DNA of 64,000 nt, from the NCBI GenBank assembly GCA_025766275.1, contig JAFKAC010000009.1, positions 1-64,000 of the forward strand, given 5' to 3'. Every line of letters starts with the position of its first letter. Positions within the stretch are counted from its first letter, which is position 1. Of this stretch, positions 19,661 through 32,005 are shown piece after piece. The notes beneath the pieces are model-generated. The model made no database searches and was not told the DNA's origin. It saw only the letters and a list, made by a program, of their open reading frames with translations. The position numbers and the translations under genes are program-made. The stretch comes from Lactarius indigo (lineage: Eukaryota; Basidiomycota; Agaricomycetes; Russulales; Russulaceae).

Positions 19661-20651
19661 GCATAAGTACAGGGGTTGTCCCCGATCACACGTTTGATTG
19701 TAACTAAGTAAGTCGTAAAGTAATCGAATGAGTCCATATATCTCAACTCTTCTACCGTTACACCTCCAGGGTGTACTTCCTTCCGCACGTGAGATGCGGC
19801 CGACTCCCGACGCCGAGGTGTCGCGCGCGTAAGCGCACTCTCCTTCAACAGAAATTGGTCGAAGCTTTCACGAAAACACGTAAAACTACACATGCGAAGT
19901 CGGGTAAGTACGAGAGAGGTAGGAAAGTTGATAATGAACCCTTCGAGCTTGGAAACACCTAGCAAAAGTTAGTAACAACAGTCGTGAAGTTGAGACATAG
20001 AGAATGAGAGAGGTTAGTAGAATAGTCGAGTAAGAGTAAGAATTTCGGTCTTCAGGAAAACGAAAGAGAAATGAGGGCGAAGAAGACGATATGTCGGGTG
20101 CCTTTGTTCTAGACCTGAGCCGATGAGCAGTCAATCCACACAAGGAGGACAAATTAAAAACAGGGGAAATTGAGTGTGGAATTGGGCGCGAACACCAAAG
20201 CCTTGTATACACCCAGTCAGTACCTAAGGTCAAACGAGTCGAAATGTGTGAGGAGAAACGTCGTAGCAGGGGGAAAGTAAACAAAAAGTCCATGATAGAG
20301 GAAAAGTCGACGAACGAGACCACGCTGCCGGCGCGAGGCAGGAAACGCGAGTCCCAAGTAAAATGGGAGTCGGTAAGTGGTAGAGCATAGCCAAGCAATG
20401 GCACTGATGATGACGACGGCGCAGACCAATAGTACAAGGGAGCGTCAGTAAATGTAAAGTAAAATTAAGAAGAATATGGGGGCGTCTGTGCCCGAGACAG
20501 AGAACGCGAGACTAGAACGATCCAACGAAAGAGAATGTTTGAGACGACAGCACGATGTCGATCGGCCGATGGTCTGACGATGGCAGAAGAGATGGGGATA
20601 CGACGAGGAAAGAAACGACAGATTTGCAGGCAGGATGAGGGAAAAATCACC
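19661..20651. other. No gene confidently seen
   Basis: A minus-strand open stretch near 19965-19665 reads ESALTRATPRRRESAASHV and VTVEELRYMDSFDYFTTYLV. It has a protein-like composition but no domain I recognise, and no clear start. A second, 183-codon minus-strand frame (20437-19886) is Ser/Leu-rich and looks like chance. The right edge is the breakpoint of the partial psd2 copy. Confidence 0.4.
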
Positions 20652-21887
20652 AGCGATGTACATCATTAGTCCAACGGTGCCATCCACTGGCGAATGGAAA
20701 CGGTGGTAGTCCTGCGGTGCGAGCCGGAAGATCACCAGAGCGCCCCCTGCGTAGCGTTCCACTTGGTCCTTGTACGCGTCTCCGAGTAACCACGCGATGG
20801 TGAACTCACGTCCCTTGATCCACAATCTTGTCGCCTCGCTGATTGTTTCGAACGCCGTCAATCGGCAATCTGCCCCGCTCACGAATCAGTTCAGGTCTTC
20901 GGGCATCTCTACGGGCTTCAGTTTCCTGAAAACCCTGTAAGGGCAGTCGCCCATGTAGTAGTGATGGGCACAACGCATCGGTGAAAGAATGTTTCTGGAG
21001 AACGTACGTTGTTAAGCCTTCTGCCGAACGGACAGAGACGAAACCCACGTACGAAAAGACGGTAGAGGTTCTAGGATCTCATCCACGTTGAGTTTGCGGA
21101 ACTGATTAAATGCTGAGACATCCCTCACAGACTCGGGAGAATCGTACTTGGTGCCCTTATTGACCGAGAGCGACTTGAGCAGCTTGCGGGCTGCAATGAC
21201 AGTCAGAACTGTAAGTCAAAGGACTGTTGGATACGCACCTCGAGCACCCTCTAACCTCGACTGGGCACCCTGACCGACGAAATCGAGTATCCATGAGACA
21301 AGGTTCCACTAAGAGCCATCGACTTACCTTGTATAGTGGCGAATATCGAGTCGCACGTATATCCGCATCTTTTCTTCCTCAAGGCGACCTGTCATCCAAT
21401 TTTGCACGATAATATTGGCCGAATTCTGATCCCACATTCCCGGAACCACGACTTAGCCGGGGGAGAGTAGCACGACATGTCGAGCAGGATACGCACCGCG
21501 CCGATCTTATAGTTCCCCGCGGACACCTTGGACAGGACGTTTGTGTACCATTTACGCTGTACCTGGATCGTGGTCACGAAGTTGCTGACCATGACACGAT
21601 CAACGCACGCCCAGTCCTGGCTTGCGTATACCACAAGATGCATGATGATGTTGCACTCTGCTTTGGTGTTCAGACGCAGGCGGTGACATAGAGGGCATTG
21701 ATCACACGCCCGAACGCTTCGTCTTTGCTCCTTGTCTCACTGCCTGAGCCTAAGCTCAAGCCCGGTGTTTCGGTGTCCAAGACGAGCGAAGACAACGTTG
21801 AGGGTTGTCAGACAACCCGCAGGTGCTTCGACGCAGTTACGGCATCGTATTTCTCCAGAAACTCCGTCACGTGCTCGGTCTGTGGGT
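20652..21887 (-). pseudogene. Partial psd2 copy A, lacking N-terminal and catalytic C-terminal parts
   Basis: Similar to the intact psd2 gene at 27487-31538 from the region after the EF-hand ([36 protein letters not shown]) to the PSD segment ([37 protein letters not shown]). Similarity stops on the left after YIAG (about 20652) and on the right at about 21887. Exons and intron sequence are both retained, so it is a DNA-level duplication, not a retrocopy. The pyruvoyl-forming GGST motif is absent, so it cannot be an active decarboxylase. Confidence 0.8.
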
Positions 21888-22548
21888 GATTCACGATTCA
21901 CGAGCGCTCGGGCGGGGTTCCAAATTCACTCGACTTCGACTTCGACTCGTCCGTTTGGGCAAAGACTGCTGATCAAGACCGCCCATACACCTAAAGTAGC
22001 TGACAGCTGCAATGAAATATGTGCTGGTTCCAAGTCTATACTATAAGCAGACTCCGCTTAGGCTGTCTGCACCTGCTCGCCATGTACTGTAAGACTGATG
22101 CGAAAAGAAGCTAACTGTCACCGGCCTTATAAGTTATCGTCTCGTCGACCTGACACTTTTTTCTTCATCACCCCCACCTATTCTACCCGATCTGGTGATC
22201 GAACCCACATATCTCACTCGTCCTATCGCCCTTCCCACCTACTCAAAGGTACTTCATTTCCTTCCCTATTTCGTTTCCTGATCAACAAGTCTTGTTTTCA
22301 CACCGCAGCCTCCTTTTCTAGCATTCGCATCACAAATACCGTGTAATCTTTTAACCTCACGCAGTCGTTCCATTGCTCCTGAATCACACAAAAAAAATTG
22401 ACGAAATGACCCATCGTATCGAATCCCCTGATGCCATGTTAGTGCCATCTAATATCCGTCGTAACATTCCTCTAAACCGCTTTACTCTTGCAGTGATACC
22501 CGTATTGCGAGGAATGCCCACACACCCCCTTCCCCGCCTATTGCGACG
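21888..22548. other. Intergenic; no feature supported
   Basis: Between the psd2 partial copy and the GATA gene. It has only short open frames and pyrimidine-rich stretches near 22150-22330 that may be promoter or 5' untranslated sequence of the GATA gene. Confidence 0.4.
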
Positions 22549-23664
22549 TTGCCACAGTCCCCTTCTCTTTCGTCTTCTTCCCTAGACCATTCCTCAGTAT
22601 TGTCACCAGAACCGACCAGACTCAGCTCCACTCAAAGCGTGCACCCCATGGCCTCATACAGTAGCGATATCCGCTATTTAGGCACTGATTCGGATCGTCC
22701 ACTTGCTTATTACCAGCCATCTACGGGACTCACGGAGCCTTCGTATCGTGTTCAACCACGGACTGAACCGCGCTATGTCTCCGCGCACGACGGAAATCCA
22801 CGTGCTGCAGCGTACCCACCGGCAGCACACGTCGTTCCCTCCCAGATCTCTGGCGGGGCCCACGATCTCACTTATCAATATCCGGGACAACATCAGTTCA
22901 ATGCTATATATACAGACGACACGACGACGAAGCTAAACGACAGGATACGTAGACAATGTTTCAACTGTCATACTACTGACACATCCACCTGGAGAAGATC
23001 TAGCCTAAACCCAGGAAAAGTGGTCAGTTTACACATATCTGCGTACTGTCGCGTCAATCTGATGCAGAAACAGTTATGCAATAAGTGTGGAGTTTTTGAG
23101 CGCACACACAACCGTGCGCGGCCAGAGCAGTTTCCTCACAAGCGTGGCCCACTTGCTACATCATCGCTCAAAGTACGCGCGTCACCGCCCCAGGACGGCG
23201 GAGCCCTCCCCCACGTCGACGCCCTACCTCCTCACCAATATAACCACCCTTCTATCGCACCTCTCCTTTCGCGGACTGGAGATGCACATGCAACCTCTCG
23301 CGGTGACTCGGACGAACTTCCCGAAATACAGCCTTGGCTCCCTGGTGCCACAACTCCGATTGGTGAGCTTTTACTCTCTACTGAGATACTCTCGCCGTTG
23401 TCACCCCACTCACCGTTCCGCAGCGCCTGTCTCGTACCGTCCTCGCAGCGCGTGACTTCCGAATGTACGACCTGTCACCTACCTTGGTATTCCCTCAACC
23501 TCTTGCCGTCCGTCGTCTCCATGAGATCGTACAGCTCTAAATGGTTTTCCATGGTTTTCCGCTCTCTATACATGGATTACTCACTACGTCTCTGGTGTCA
23601 TACGTTACCAAGCCTCTGTTTGCACCGACCTCCCGCTCGCCCTATGTTCTTTTTTTTTTTTTGA
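22549..23664 (+). CDS. GATA-type zinc finger transcription factor
   Basis: A nuclear DNA-binding protein expected to bind GATA sites. The finger reads CFNCHTTDTSTWRRSSLNPG, then KVLCNKCGVFERTH and RPEQFPHKRG, once an internal 51 bp segment is removed (23023-23073, GTCAGT to ACAG). This gives two CX2C pairs, an arrangement typical of basidiomycete GATA factors. Without splicing, the same frame stays open but the finger is disrupted by 17 residues. The N-terminal part is Ser/Pro/Tyr-rich and probably disordered. The true start could be the ATG at 22549 or the later one at about 22649. The last 60 codons are Leu/Ser-rich and end in a Phe run from a T tract, so a 3' intron is likely and the stop is uncertain. 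Confidence 0.8.
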   Translation: MPQSPSLSSSSLDHSSVLSPEPTRLSSTQSVHPMASYSSDIRYLGTDSDRPLAYYQPSTGLTEPSYRVQPRTEPRYVSAHDGNPRAAAYPPAAHVVPSQISGGAHDLTYQYPGQHQFNAIYTDDTTTKLNDRIRRQCFNCHTTDTSTWRRSSLNPGKVVSLHISAYCRVNLMQKQLCNKCGVFERTHNRARPEQFPHKRGPLATSSLKVRASPPQDGGALPHVDALPPHQYNHPSIAPLLSRTGDAHATSRGDSDELPEIQPWLPGATTPIGELLLSTEILSPLSPHSPFRSACLVPSSQRVTSECTTCHLPWYSLNLLPSVVSMRSYSSKWFSMVFRSLYMDYSLRLWCHTLPSLCLHRPPARPMFFFFF

Positions 23665-24518
23665 AACTTATGTTGCAGAACTTCGTCTCCTCCATCCCTC
23701 CTTCTGTACCATTTCGTAGACCGCTCTTATGCTGCTCGGCTCTCTTCAGCCCGCAACGGTGTTCAGATCCACCAACTAGGTAATTGCATATCTTGGTCTC
23801 GCTTCTCTGCTCGCTCTCCGTCGAACTGCTGCATTGTTTCATGTAATGCGAAATTGTGACAAACTTAAATCATATCGTTGTTGTCTCGGATCCGAGTTGC
23901 TTCTAATTCCCACCCTATCCCTATTTTGGTGGTGCTCGCACACAGACGAATATTTGATCGAGTGGGCACTGTCACAGGGAAATGAGGGGGCGCGGGGCAT
24001 GTCTGTGTACAGATTGACATCGACATGCACGCAATGATCCTCCTTGGGAGTTACCGAACCGGGTCAACGGAACGAACCTTGCTCGAAGGTAGCCCTACTT
24101 GGTTTTTGAGTTGCAATTGACTGTTTGAGTCTATTTGAGGGCCGCATGGACTCACAATCACATCCCGTGCTCCGAGTCTTGTCGTGAACAGAATTACTGT
24201 AACACCCAATTATATCCTAACCTAGACAGATCCATAATTCCGAATACATGTAGGCAAGCATGAGGATCATAGGAAAATGTAGGATTTAGGTTTATGGGAA
24301 ATCACCTGAAAAAGTCTAAAGGGATGGCAAGTGTACTGTGCGGTATCCTATTGTTTCCCAAGCTAAGGCCAATCAGAAAGTAACCAGAATCCTAGGCTTC
24401 GTTTTGACCTACGTCATAAGCCAGCCTTCCAGCTCTGTGTCGTACTAGCACAGCTCAGTAAAAGAAAATCCTGAGCGATGTACATGCTCGTGCGTGTCGT
24501 CATTATTTACAACTACTA
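23665..24518. other. Intergenic; part shared with the region 3' of psd2
   Basis: No gene is supported. The stretch 24440-24518 (CAGTAAAAGAAA, GATGTACAT, CGTGCGTGTCGTCATTA) matches 27355-27430 downstream of intact psd2. The duplicated block of copy B therefore begins here and is interrupted by the insertion at 24519. Confidence 0.5.
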
Positions 24519-25075
24519 GTGGTGTCAGGTGGATGCAAATGGTCACTAGGATGCAAATGTTGAAAATGGCCTCAGATAACCCTCTTCCCGTGGTCCTTTC
24601 TGCCCCCAAAAAATACAGTAGGTATAGTAGGATCTATAGATATGAGATCATAATAAAAAATAAAAATCTATGGAGAATTTCGACTACAATGCGACAAGGA
24701 AGAGGGGGGAGTCGTGAAAAGTAATGGCCCAGACCACCAGATCCCAACGATCTTGGTAAGTGACATGAAGATCTGTTGGAATAGAAGGTTAGAATAGACT
24801 ACTAGGAGCACCTATGATAAATTTGGGGTGATATTATGTATGCGATAGAGTTGTATCACCTTGGGAGTCCCTTGGAGTGATACTGCGTGACTAAGTTTGC
24901 ATTGGGGGGTGGAGTCGGTCGTGCTCACTAGGAGCTAGAAAAAAAATAAGCAAAAATCACCATTGAATAGGATATCCATTCTTCTATTAGTATGTACAAT
25001 ATGAAGTAGCTACGATGTGTTGTTGAAGCTACAGAAAATAAAAAGTCGATTTTTGCATAGGTACTACCACACTAG
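24519..25075. mobile_element. 557 bp insertion in the psd2 copy B duplication
   Basis: Comparison with the uninterrupted sequence at 27430-27445 (CAACTACTATTCTCTAG) shows an extra 557 bp here, flanked by TACTA on both sides (24514-24518 and 25076-25080). Its ends, GTGGTGTCAGG and ACCACACTAG, are weakly inverted. Part of it (about 24600-24760) resembles 43661-43850, including GATATGAGATCATAA. It has no long open frame, so it is probably a non-autonomous element. Its class is not clear. Confidence 0.6.
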
Positions 25076-25077
25076 TA

Positions 25078-26362
25078 CTATTCTCTAGTCAAAAGTGTGT
25101 GAGATATGATATAATAAGCCCGGGGCGGTGTTCGTGCAAAGCCGCTAGCGGCAACGGCAGCAGCGACATTGACTAGCGGAGCGGGAGACCCCTGCCGCCG
25201 CCCGATACCCATGCCCACCCGCACTAGCGTCTCTAACGCCGCATGTCCGTTGATCAGCAGGTCTGCGTCCCGCTCCATAGCATTCCTCTCGAACACGCAC
25301 ACGATCGTCGACCCTCCTGCAATGACAAATAGAAAGTCAGCATCACGGCCCGGACATCGGCAGCTAGGTCCAGAGGTAGAGGCGGACGCACCGAACGCAA
25401 AGTAGCCAAACTCCTGTCCGCGCCTCACCAAATCTCCCTCCGAGACAGTCGTCTTGATACTACTCACCATTATCGCACCGATGCACACCGCCATCACGCG
25501 CCCGAACTGCGGGCTATCGACCAGGACAACCTTTCAAGATTTTCACTAAATACGTCCAAAGTAGTCCGGATCGCTTGTGGCTTTATACACCCAAATACTC
25601 ATCAGCTGCTTGCATTTATCGAAGTTGTTACTTACGTTAACAGTGTAGTATTCCCTAGCGATGAAACGTCATTGGTCCAACGGTCCCATCCACTCAGGCT
25701 GGCGAGTGAAAACGGTGGTAGTCCTGCAGTGCAAACCGGAAGACCACCAGAGCGCCCCCTGCGTAGCGTTCCACTTGGTCCTTGTACGCGTCTCCGAGTA
25801 ACCGCGCGATGGTGAACTCGCGTCCCTTGATCCACAATCTTGTCGCCTCGCCGATTGTCTTGAACGCCATCAATCGACAATCTGCTCCGCTCACGAGTCG
25901 GGGGTCTTCGGGCATCTCGACGGGTCTAGCATAGGGCTTCAGTTTCCTGAAAAACCCCGCAAGGCAGTTGCCCATGTATTAGTGAGGGGCACAACGTACC
26001 GGTAAAAGAATTGGTTGAACGTTTCTGGAGAGTGTATGTTGTTAACCCCTCTGCAGGGCATACAGATAAGAAAACCCCACGTACAAAAAGACGGTAGAGG
26101 TTCTAGGATCTCATCCACGTTGAGTTTGTGGAACTGGATAAACGCTGGTATATCCTGCGCCGATTCGGGAGAATCAAACTTGGTGCCCTGCTTGATCGAG
26201 AGCGACGGCTACAATCACAGTCAGAGCTGTAAGTCAAAGGACTGTTGGATACGCACCTCGACCGGACGCCCTGACCGACGAAAATCGAGTATCCATAAGA
26301 CAAGGCTCCACTGAGAGCCGTCGAGTCACCTTGTATAGTAGCCGAATACCGAGTCGCACAGT
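25078..26362 (-). pseudogene. Partial psd2 copy B, 5'-truncated and frameshifted
   Basis: Matches the 3' half of psd2. It has the exon with [16 protein letters not shown] and [20 protein letters not shown], and the catalytic exons [20 protein letters not shown] and [20 protein letters not shown]. The GGST pyruvoyl motif is kept. A 5 bp insertion, CCTGA, right after HRFHSPA introduces a stop where intact psd2 reads HSPVDG. Similarity ends at about 26362 on the 5' side, so the C2 and EF-hand parts are missing. Introns are retained. Not expected to be functional. Confidence 0.82.
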
Positions 26363-26592
26363 TGAATACAGTAGGTCGAGCTTGGGGTTCTAAGTGATAC
26401 AAGGCCGTCCTTGAGTACTACGAGGATCGAGTCAAGAGAACTACGAGAAGCTAGGGGGAACGACCCGAGTCATACAGTACGAGTCAACATGTTGGGTCGA
26501 ATAACGAGAAGTGGCGTCACTGGGAAGATGCGAGAAAGTACTAGTAGAAGCGTAACAAACCGCGTCGCACGAGAGCTCCGAGTCTCCACACG

Positions 26593-27141
26593 TCAAAGTT
26601 CGCCGCATTTCCTCTTTATCTCTTCAACGAGATCTTTGAACCGTCGGGCGCCTTCGTCTTCCAAAATGTTGCAATCCCAGCGGTCCAACGGAGCGATATC
26701 CGTCTCGACACTTGGGTGAGGAGATACGCGGGCAGGAAGTATGCGAGTCTGTTTGTCATAGCTGTAGAAGGACAGCTGCGTGCCGAAGGCACTCACACCG
26801 TTGAGGGTGTCCAGAGGACAGACAGGGGCCAAATCCCTCATCCGCTTCCTCATCCGATTATCTACATCCTCACGAACAGACTCAAAAGTTATCATCCTCG
26901 GCTCTTTGATCTCCAAGAAAAGGACCGGGCTGTCCTCCAAAAGAACTTCAAACTCGATGATGAAGTCTACCGAGTCGCGGGAGGTCAAGATGGGGTGAGA
27001 TTGAGGAGCGACCGTGTAATCGGAGTCGGGTGGGAAGAGGGTATAGAGGAGTTTATTGTACGGCCCATAAAAGTCGTTTTCGCGGGCATTGGGAGGGACG
27101 GTACTGAATCGCTTTGTAACCTTGGGGGGCCAGGGAGTCAT
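26593..27141 (-). CDS. Orphan fungal protein with PD-(D/E)XK-like motif
   Basis: A single open frame of 182 codons, start ATG at 27141. It belongs to a family I associate with Agaricomycete genomes, with conserved segments FYGPYNKLLYTLFP, a central VDFIIEFEVLLEDSPVLFLE followed by IKEP, GVSAFGTQLSFY and DRWDCNIL. The Asp of VDF and the later E-I-K are spaced as in the PD-(D/E)XK nuclease fold, with a predicted helix after. That fold assignment is inference. There is no signal peptide or membrane segment. It sits between two psd2 copies and is not part of them. No partner or pathway can be named. Confidence 0.65.
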   Translation of the reverse strand: MTPWPPKVTKRFSTVPPNARENDFYGPYNKLLYTLFPPDSDYTVAPQSHPILTSRDSVDFIIEFEVLLEDSPVLFLEIKEPRMITFESVREDVDNRMRKRMRDLAPVCPLDTLNGVSAFGTQLSFYSYDKQTRILPARVSPHPSVETDIAPLDRWDCNILEDEGARRFKDLVEEIKRKCGEL

Positions 27142-27486
27142 TTTTTATGCTAGGTCTTCATGAAAGAGAATGTAGAAATAGAAGGCTTGGGACATACGTA
27201 GGAATGATCTGACTACGGATAGCCTGAGCGCGATTGCAGCGAGCGGACGATAACTCGAACGATGAGCGTGAACGATCGTCATCCGGTCCACGCTGAAAAA
27301 GGCAACTACCGGACTCCGTTACCCAGTAAAAGAGCTAGACTTCTGTTGTCCTACGCACTCAGTAAAAGAAATCCCCGAACGATGTACATAAACGAAACAT
27401 GTCAATGCGTCGTGCGTGTCGTCATTATCTACAACTACTATTCTCTAGTCAAAAGTATGTGAGATACAATAAGCCGGGGGAGGTGT

Positions 27487-30400
27487 TCATGCAGAGCCGC
27501 TAGCGGCGGCGACTGCAGCGACATTGACTAGCGGAGCGGGAGACCCCTGCCGCCGCCCGATACCCATGCCCACCCGCACCAGCGTCTCTAGTGCTGCATG
27601 CCCATTGATCAGCAGGTCTTCGTCCCACTCCACAACATTCTTCTCGAACACGCACACGATCGTCGACCCTCCTGCCATGACGAACGGAAAAGTCAGCACC
27701 ACAGTCCGGACATCGGTAGCTAGGTCCGGAGGTAGAGGCGGACCCACCAAACGCAAAGTAGCCAAACTCCTGTCCGCGCTTCACGAAGTCTCCCTCCGAG
27801 ACGGTCGTCTTGATACTACCCACCATCATTGCACCGATGCACACCGCCATCACGCGCCCGAACTGCGGGCTATCGATCGGGACAATCTTTCGAGCATTTT
27901 CACTATATACGTCCAAAGTCGTCCGGATCGCTTGTGGCTTTATACACCCAAATACTCATCAGCTGCTTGCGTTTATGGAAGAGGTACTGTTGCTTACGTT
28001 AACGGTGTAGTATTCACCAGCGATGTACGTCATTGGCCCAATGATCCCATCCACTGGCGAATGGAAACGGTGGTAGTCCTGCGGTGCAAGCCGGAAGATC
28101 ACCAGAGCGCCCCCTGCGTAGCGTTCCACTTGGTCCTTGTACGCGTCTCCGAGTAACCGCGCGATGGTGAACTCGCGTCCCTTGATCCACAATCTCGTCG
28201 CCTCGCTGATTGTCTCGAACGCCATCAATCGGCAATCTGCCCCGCTCACGAGTCGGTTCGGGTCTTCGGGCATCTCGACGGGCCTAGCATAGGGCTTCAA
28301 TTTCCTGAAAAACCCCGTAATGCAGTTGTCCATGTAGTAGTGAGAGGCACAACGTACCGGTAAAAGAATTGGTTGAATGTTTCTGGAGAAAGTATGTTGT
28401 TAGGCATTCCGCCGAACGTGCAGAAATGAATACCACATACGAAAGGACGATATAGGATCTAGGATCTCATCCACGTTGAGTTTGTGGAACTGGATAAACG
28501 CTGGGATATCTCTCGCCGACTCAAGAGAATCATACTTGGTGCCCTGCTTGATCGAGAGCGACTTAAGCAGTTTGCGGGCTGCAATCACAGTCAGAAGTGT
28601 AGGCCAAAAGGCTGTTGGATACGCACCTCGGGCACCCTCTAACCTTGACCGGGCACCCTGACCGACGAAAATCGAGTATCCATAAGACAGGGCTCCAAGA
28701 TAGCGGGGCATCAACTCACCTTGTATAGTAAGCGAATACCAAGTCGCACATATACCTGCATCTTTTCTTCCTCAAGCTGACCTGTCATCCGATTTTGCAC
28801 GATAATATTGGCCGAATTCTGATCCCACATTCCCGGAACCACGACTTAGTCGGGGGAGAGTGGTACGATATGCCGGGCAGGATACGCACCGCGCCGATCT
28901 TATAGTTCCCCGCGGACACCTTGGACAGGACGTTCGTGTACCACTTGCGTTGTGCCTGGACCGCGGTCACGAAGTTGCTGACCATGACGCGGTCGACGCG
29001 CGCCCAATCCTGGCTTGCGCATACCGCGAGATGTGTGACGATGTCGCGCTCCGCTTTGGCATTCAGACGCGGGCGGTGACATAGAGGGCAGTTCTTGATG
29101 TTGATCACGCGCTCGAACGCTTCGTCGCCGCTCCTTGTCTCACTGCCTGAGCCTGAGCTCGAGCCCGGCGTTTCGGTGTCCGAGATGAGCGAAGACGACG
29201 TTGAGGGTTGTCGCACAGCCCGTGGGTGCTTCAACGCAGTGACCGTATCGTCTTTGTCCGAGAACTCCGTCACGTGCTCGGTCTGCGGGTGCCGTTTCGC
29301 TGACGGCGTAACGTCGTTGATGTTCAGTGAAGGGCCAGAGAAGCTCAACGTGTCGAGGCGCAAGGGTGGGGTTTGGGTCCCAGGGGCTTGAAGGTTCGGC
29401 GTCTGGGGGGTGCTCGTGTCCGTGCCTGTTCCGAGCTCGCTCTCGCGTACGTCGCTGTCCGACCTGAGTATGCGCTTCTTTTCGGAAGTGGGCCTGCAAA
29501 TCTCTGTTTCGAGGCACTGAATCGCCTCGGGGAACGTGAGTTCGTCCGTCCGGGGATTTTTGTTCCAGCGCGTGAAGAATGAGTCGATTGTTTCGGTGGA
29601 CAACGTCGAGCCGAGTGAGTCGAGCATCGATGTGAGCTCGAGGTGCATGATCGTACGTGTGTCGTCCGTGTCGTACTGTTTGAGTAACTGTGCCCACAGC
29701 CTCTGCCGCAGAGCATCGTATGGCTGATATTTGGCTCTACGCACGGGCATATCAGTGATCGTTGGCCTTGCCATGTACCATCACAACACTCACCGGAATG
29801 TGATTGTCGGAGCATGCTTCGAGTCCCACGCCGCCTCCTTGGCTGTCGCCAAAGGAAGCTGGAAAAGTTGGAAATTGCGTGTCCCGTCTTCTTCCTCGGG
29901 ATAAAGCCCTGTATTTGGGTCCTTCATAGGGACGTTTGCCGCGAGGTCAGCAATCTCGATCGCAGCATCACCGACAAAGTCGTTGGAGGAGAGCTTATCC
30001 CAGTCGAGCACGGTGAGCTGCATACGGAATGACCGCTCGTACTTGCGCACGTGGAAGAGTAGCTTCTCTTCCCATACCGGGTTTAGCGAATGCCGGATGA
30101 CGCGCGTACGGAAGACCTTCTTGCCAAATGAGACGACCACGAAAGGGTCCATATCCCAGCCCGTGCGTGTCACTTGCAACCCGATCAACGCTGATGCGGT
30201 CTCGGAGGGCAGAAACAACTCACTATTTCTCCATCGTGGGAGGTCGGACGCGCCTTGGATCTCAAGCATGACAATGCCAACAACGTCGTTGTCAGCATCA
30301 AATTCGAAGGCGTCGCCTTTCTGTCCATTCCATGGGAGTCTCTTCTTTTTGCCTCCTGTCGTAGTCGTAGTCGTCGTCGCGGCGCTCGATCTGCGCGAGC

Positions 30401-31538
30401 TCGACTGAGGAGGCGTACTAGCTGCGGTGCCAGCAGGAGGACTGGCCGGAGGCTGCGCCGAGCGCCGTGTGAGTATTTTTGGAATTGACGGTCGGAAGTA
30501 CCTCCCTGGAGGGGTGGGAGGTACAGACGGAGCCGTGGCGGCTGCCGGTGTCGAATCGGGTAATGGCGATGCTGAGCGATGGCCTGGGAAGACTTCCAGC
30601 GTAGCAGTCTTGGGCTCCGCGTCGTCTTCATCGTCCGAAGCCGAGCCGTCCTGACCCTCCGCGTCGTCGGAACTAAGCCCGTCATCCTCATACTCAGGCC
30701 CATTCAGATTGGAGCGGATTGTGCCAATGCCTTGGGTCTGTGGTAAACATCGTAAGCTACATGACACTCGGGACTCGGGAGGACGCACCGGTGGTGCCGA
30801 AACAAGGCTCGGACGAGAACGCTTGATCAGTGCGTTGTAGGTTTCCACGAAGTCGGGGAGGGCCGTCGAATTGAGAGGGCGGACAAAGCCGACTTTGATG
30901 TGCATAGTACCACTTACAGTGATGGTTGCACGTGAAGATATGAGGCTAACGGAGAAGGACTGTAGAGGCATAGCCTATTCCCTGCTCTGATGTCCTTCGA
31001 TAGCAGAGAGCGACATACCTGGTTATCGGGATCATCGAAGGCGAACGCGGTTCCCTTAAACCACTCGTCTAATGGCAACGCATGCTCACCCATGTACTCC
31101 TTTTTAAGCATGTCCTTATCCCAGACGACGAACTCTAGCACGCCGAGCTTGTCCGCCAGAGACATGTAAATGGGGAAATCGAACGTCGCATCCTTGGCGG
31201 CGTAGACGGGGCTGAGGGTGCGCTTGCACACTGGTGTTTGAAACCGTGTGCTCAGAACAGAGACGGTCACGAAGCTGGATAGACGGAAGGAGAGGGTAAG
31301 CGCTGTCAGATAAAGAGGGGTATGGTGAAACTCACGGATCGCTATAGCCATTGCGGTCTTTAGGTTCGAGGTTCTGACAGGAAAGGATCTGTACACGGAG
31401 GATGACGACTGGGGCCTCGCCAGGGCCAGGGAGGAAAGCGTTTCTGCCACTGCCACGACCTGCAGAGACGCGGATGGGAAGTAGGGCTGCTGAGCGCAAA
31501 GCACGGCCAATTTTGAGTCCTTTCTTCGAGGTAACCAT
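27487..31538 (-). CDS. psd2: Phosphatidylserine decarboxylase 2 (C2/EF-hand type), intact
   Basis: Converts phosphatidylserine to phosphatidylethanolamine on endomembranes using a self-made pyruvoyl group. The start is [11 protein letters not shown] at 31538. Two C2 domains follow: the first spans exons 31538-31336 and 31274-31019 ([22 protein letters not shown], then [15 protein letters not shown]). The second lies around 30260-29900 ([31 protein letters not shown]). An EF-hand-like segment reads [19 protein letters not shown] (about 29690). The catalytic part has [37 protein letters not shown] and [12 protein letters not shown]; Ser of GGST is the processing site. About eight short introns have GT-AG borders. 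The C-terminus is Ala-rich. The neighbouring partial copies A and B are on the same strand. Confidence 0.92.
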
Positions 31539-32005
31539 ATGCTGTTTGTAATTCTGTTGGGAGTCGTTTTTTCGCTGGTTCGAATATATAGTAGAATTGG
31601 CGGTGCCTGGTGATGGTGGTTGTAGGTTATGATGCGTCGGATGAGGTGCTGTGCAGGGCGGCGCGGATGCGGTATCATCCCCCCTATTCTCAGTGAGGTG
31701 GCCGTTCTTCTTCTATTTCACACCTTCTATTACACACACAACCCTCAACCCGTCTTTCCACAACTCGTATTCCCGACCTGTCACAATCTATTTCCCCGCA
31801 TCTTGTCTCAAAGGATATTATTACTGTGGCCTCTGTCACGTGAAAGTATATCCGAGTCCTTCCGACTCCGTAGTCTCAGATCTCACCGCTCACTAGCGCC
31901 CTCGCTAGCGCCCACTGGCTGCGCACGGCATCTGCTGACGTCATACAAACGTGTGGTAGCTTATTCGCCGATCCCTGGCTAACAACAAATACCCGCAGGC
32001 GTCGC

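Noticed and set aside
22185..22210. tRNA-like B box (GGGTTCGATCACC on the minus strand)
   Set aside because: No A box at the right distance and no T-arm or acceptor pairing.
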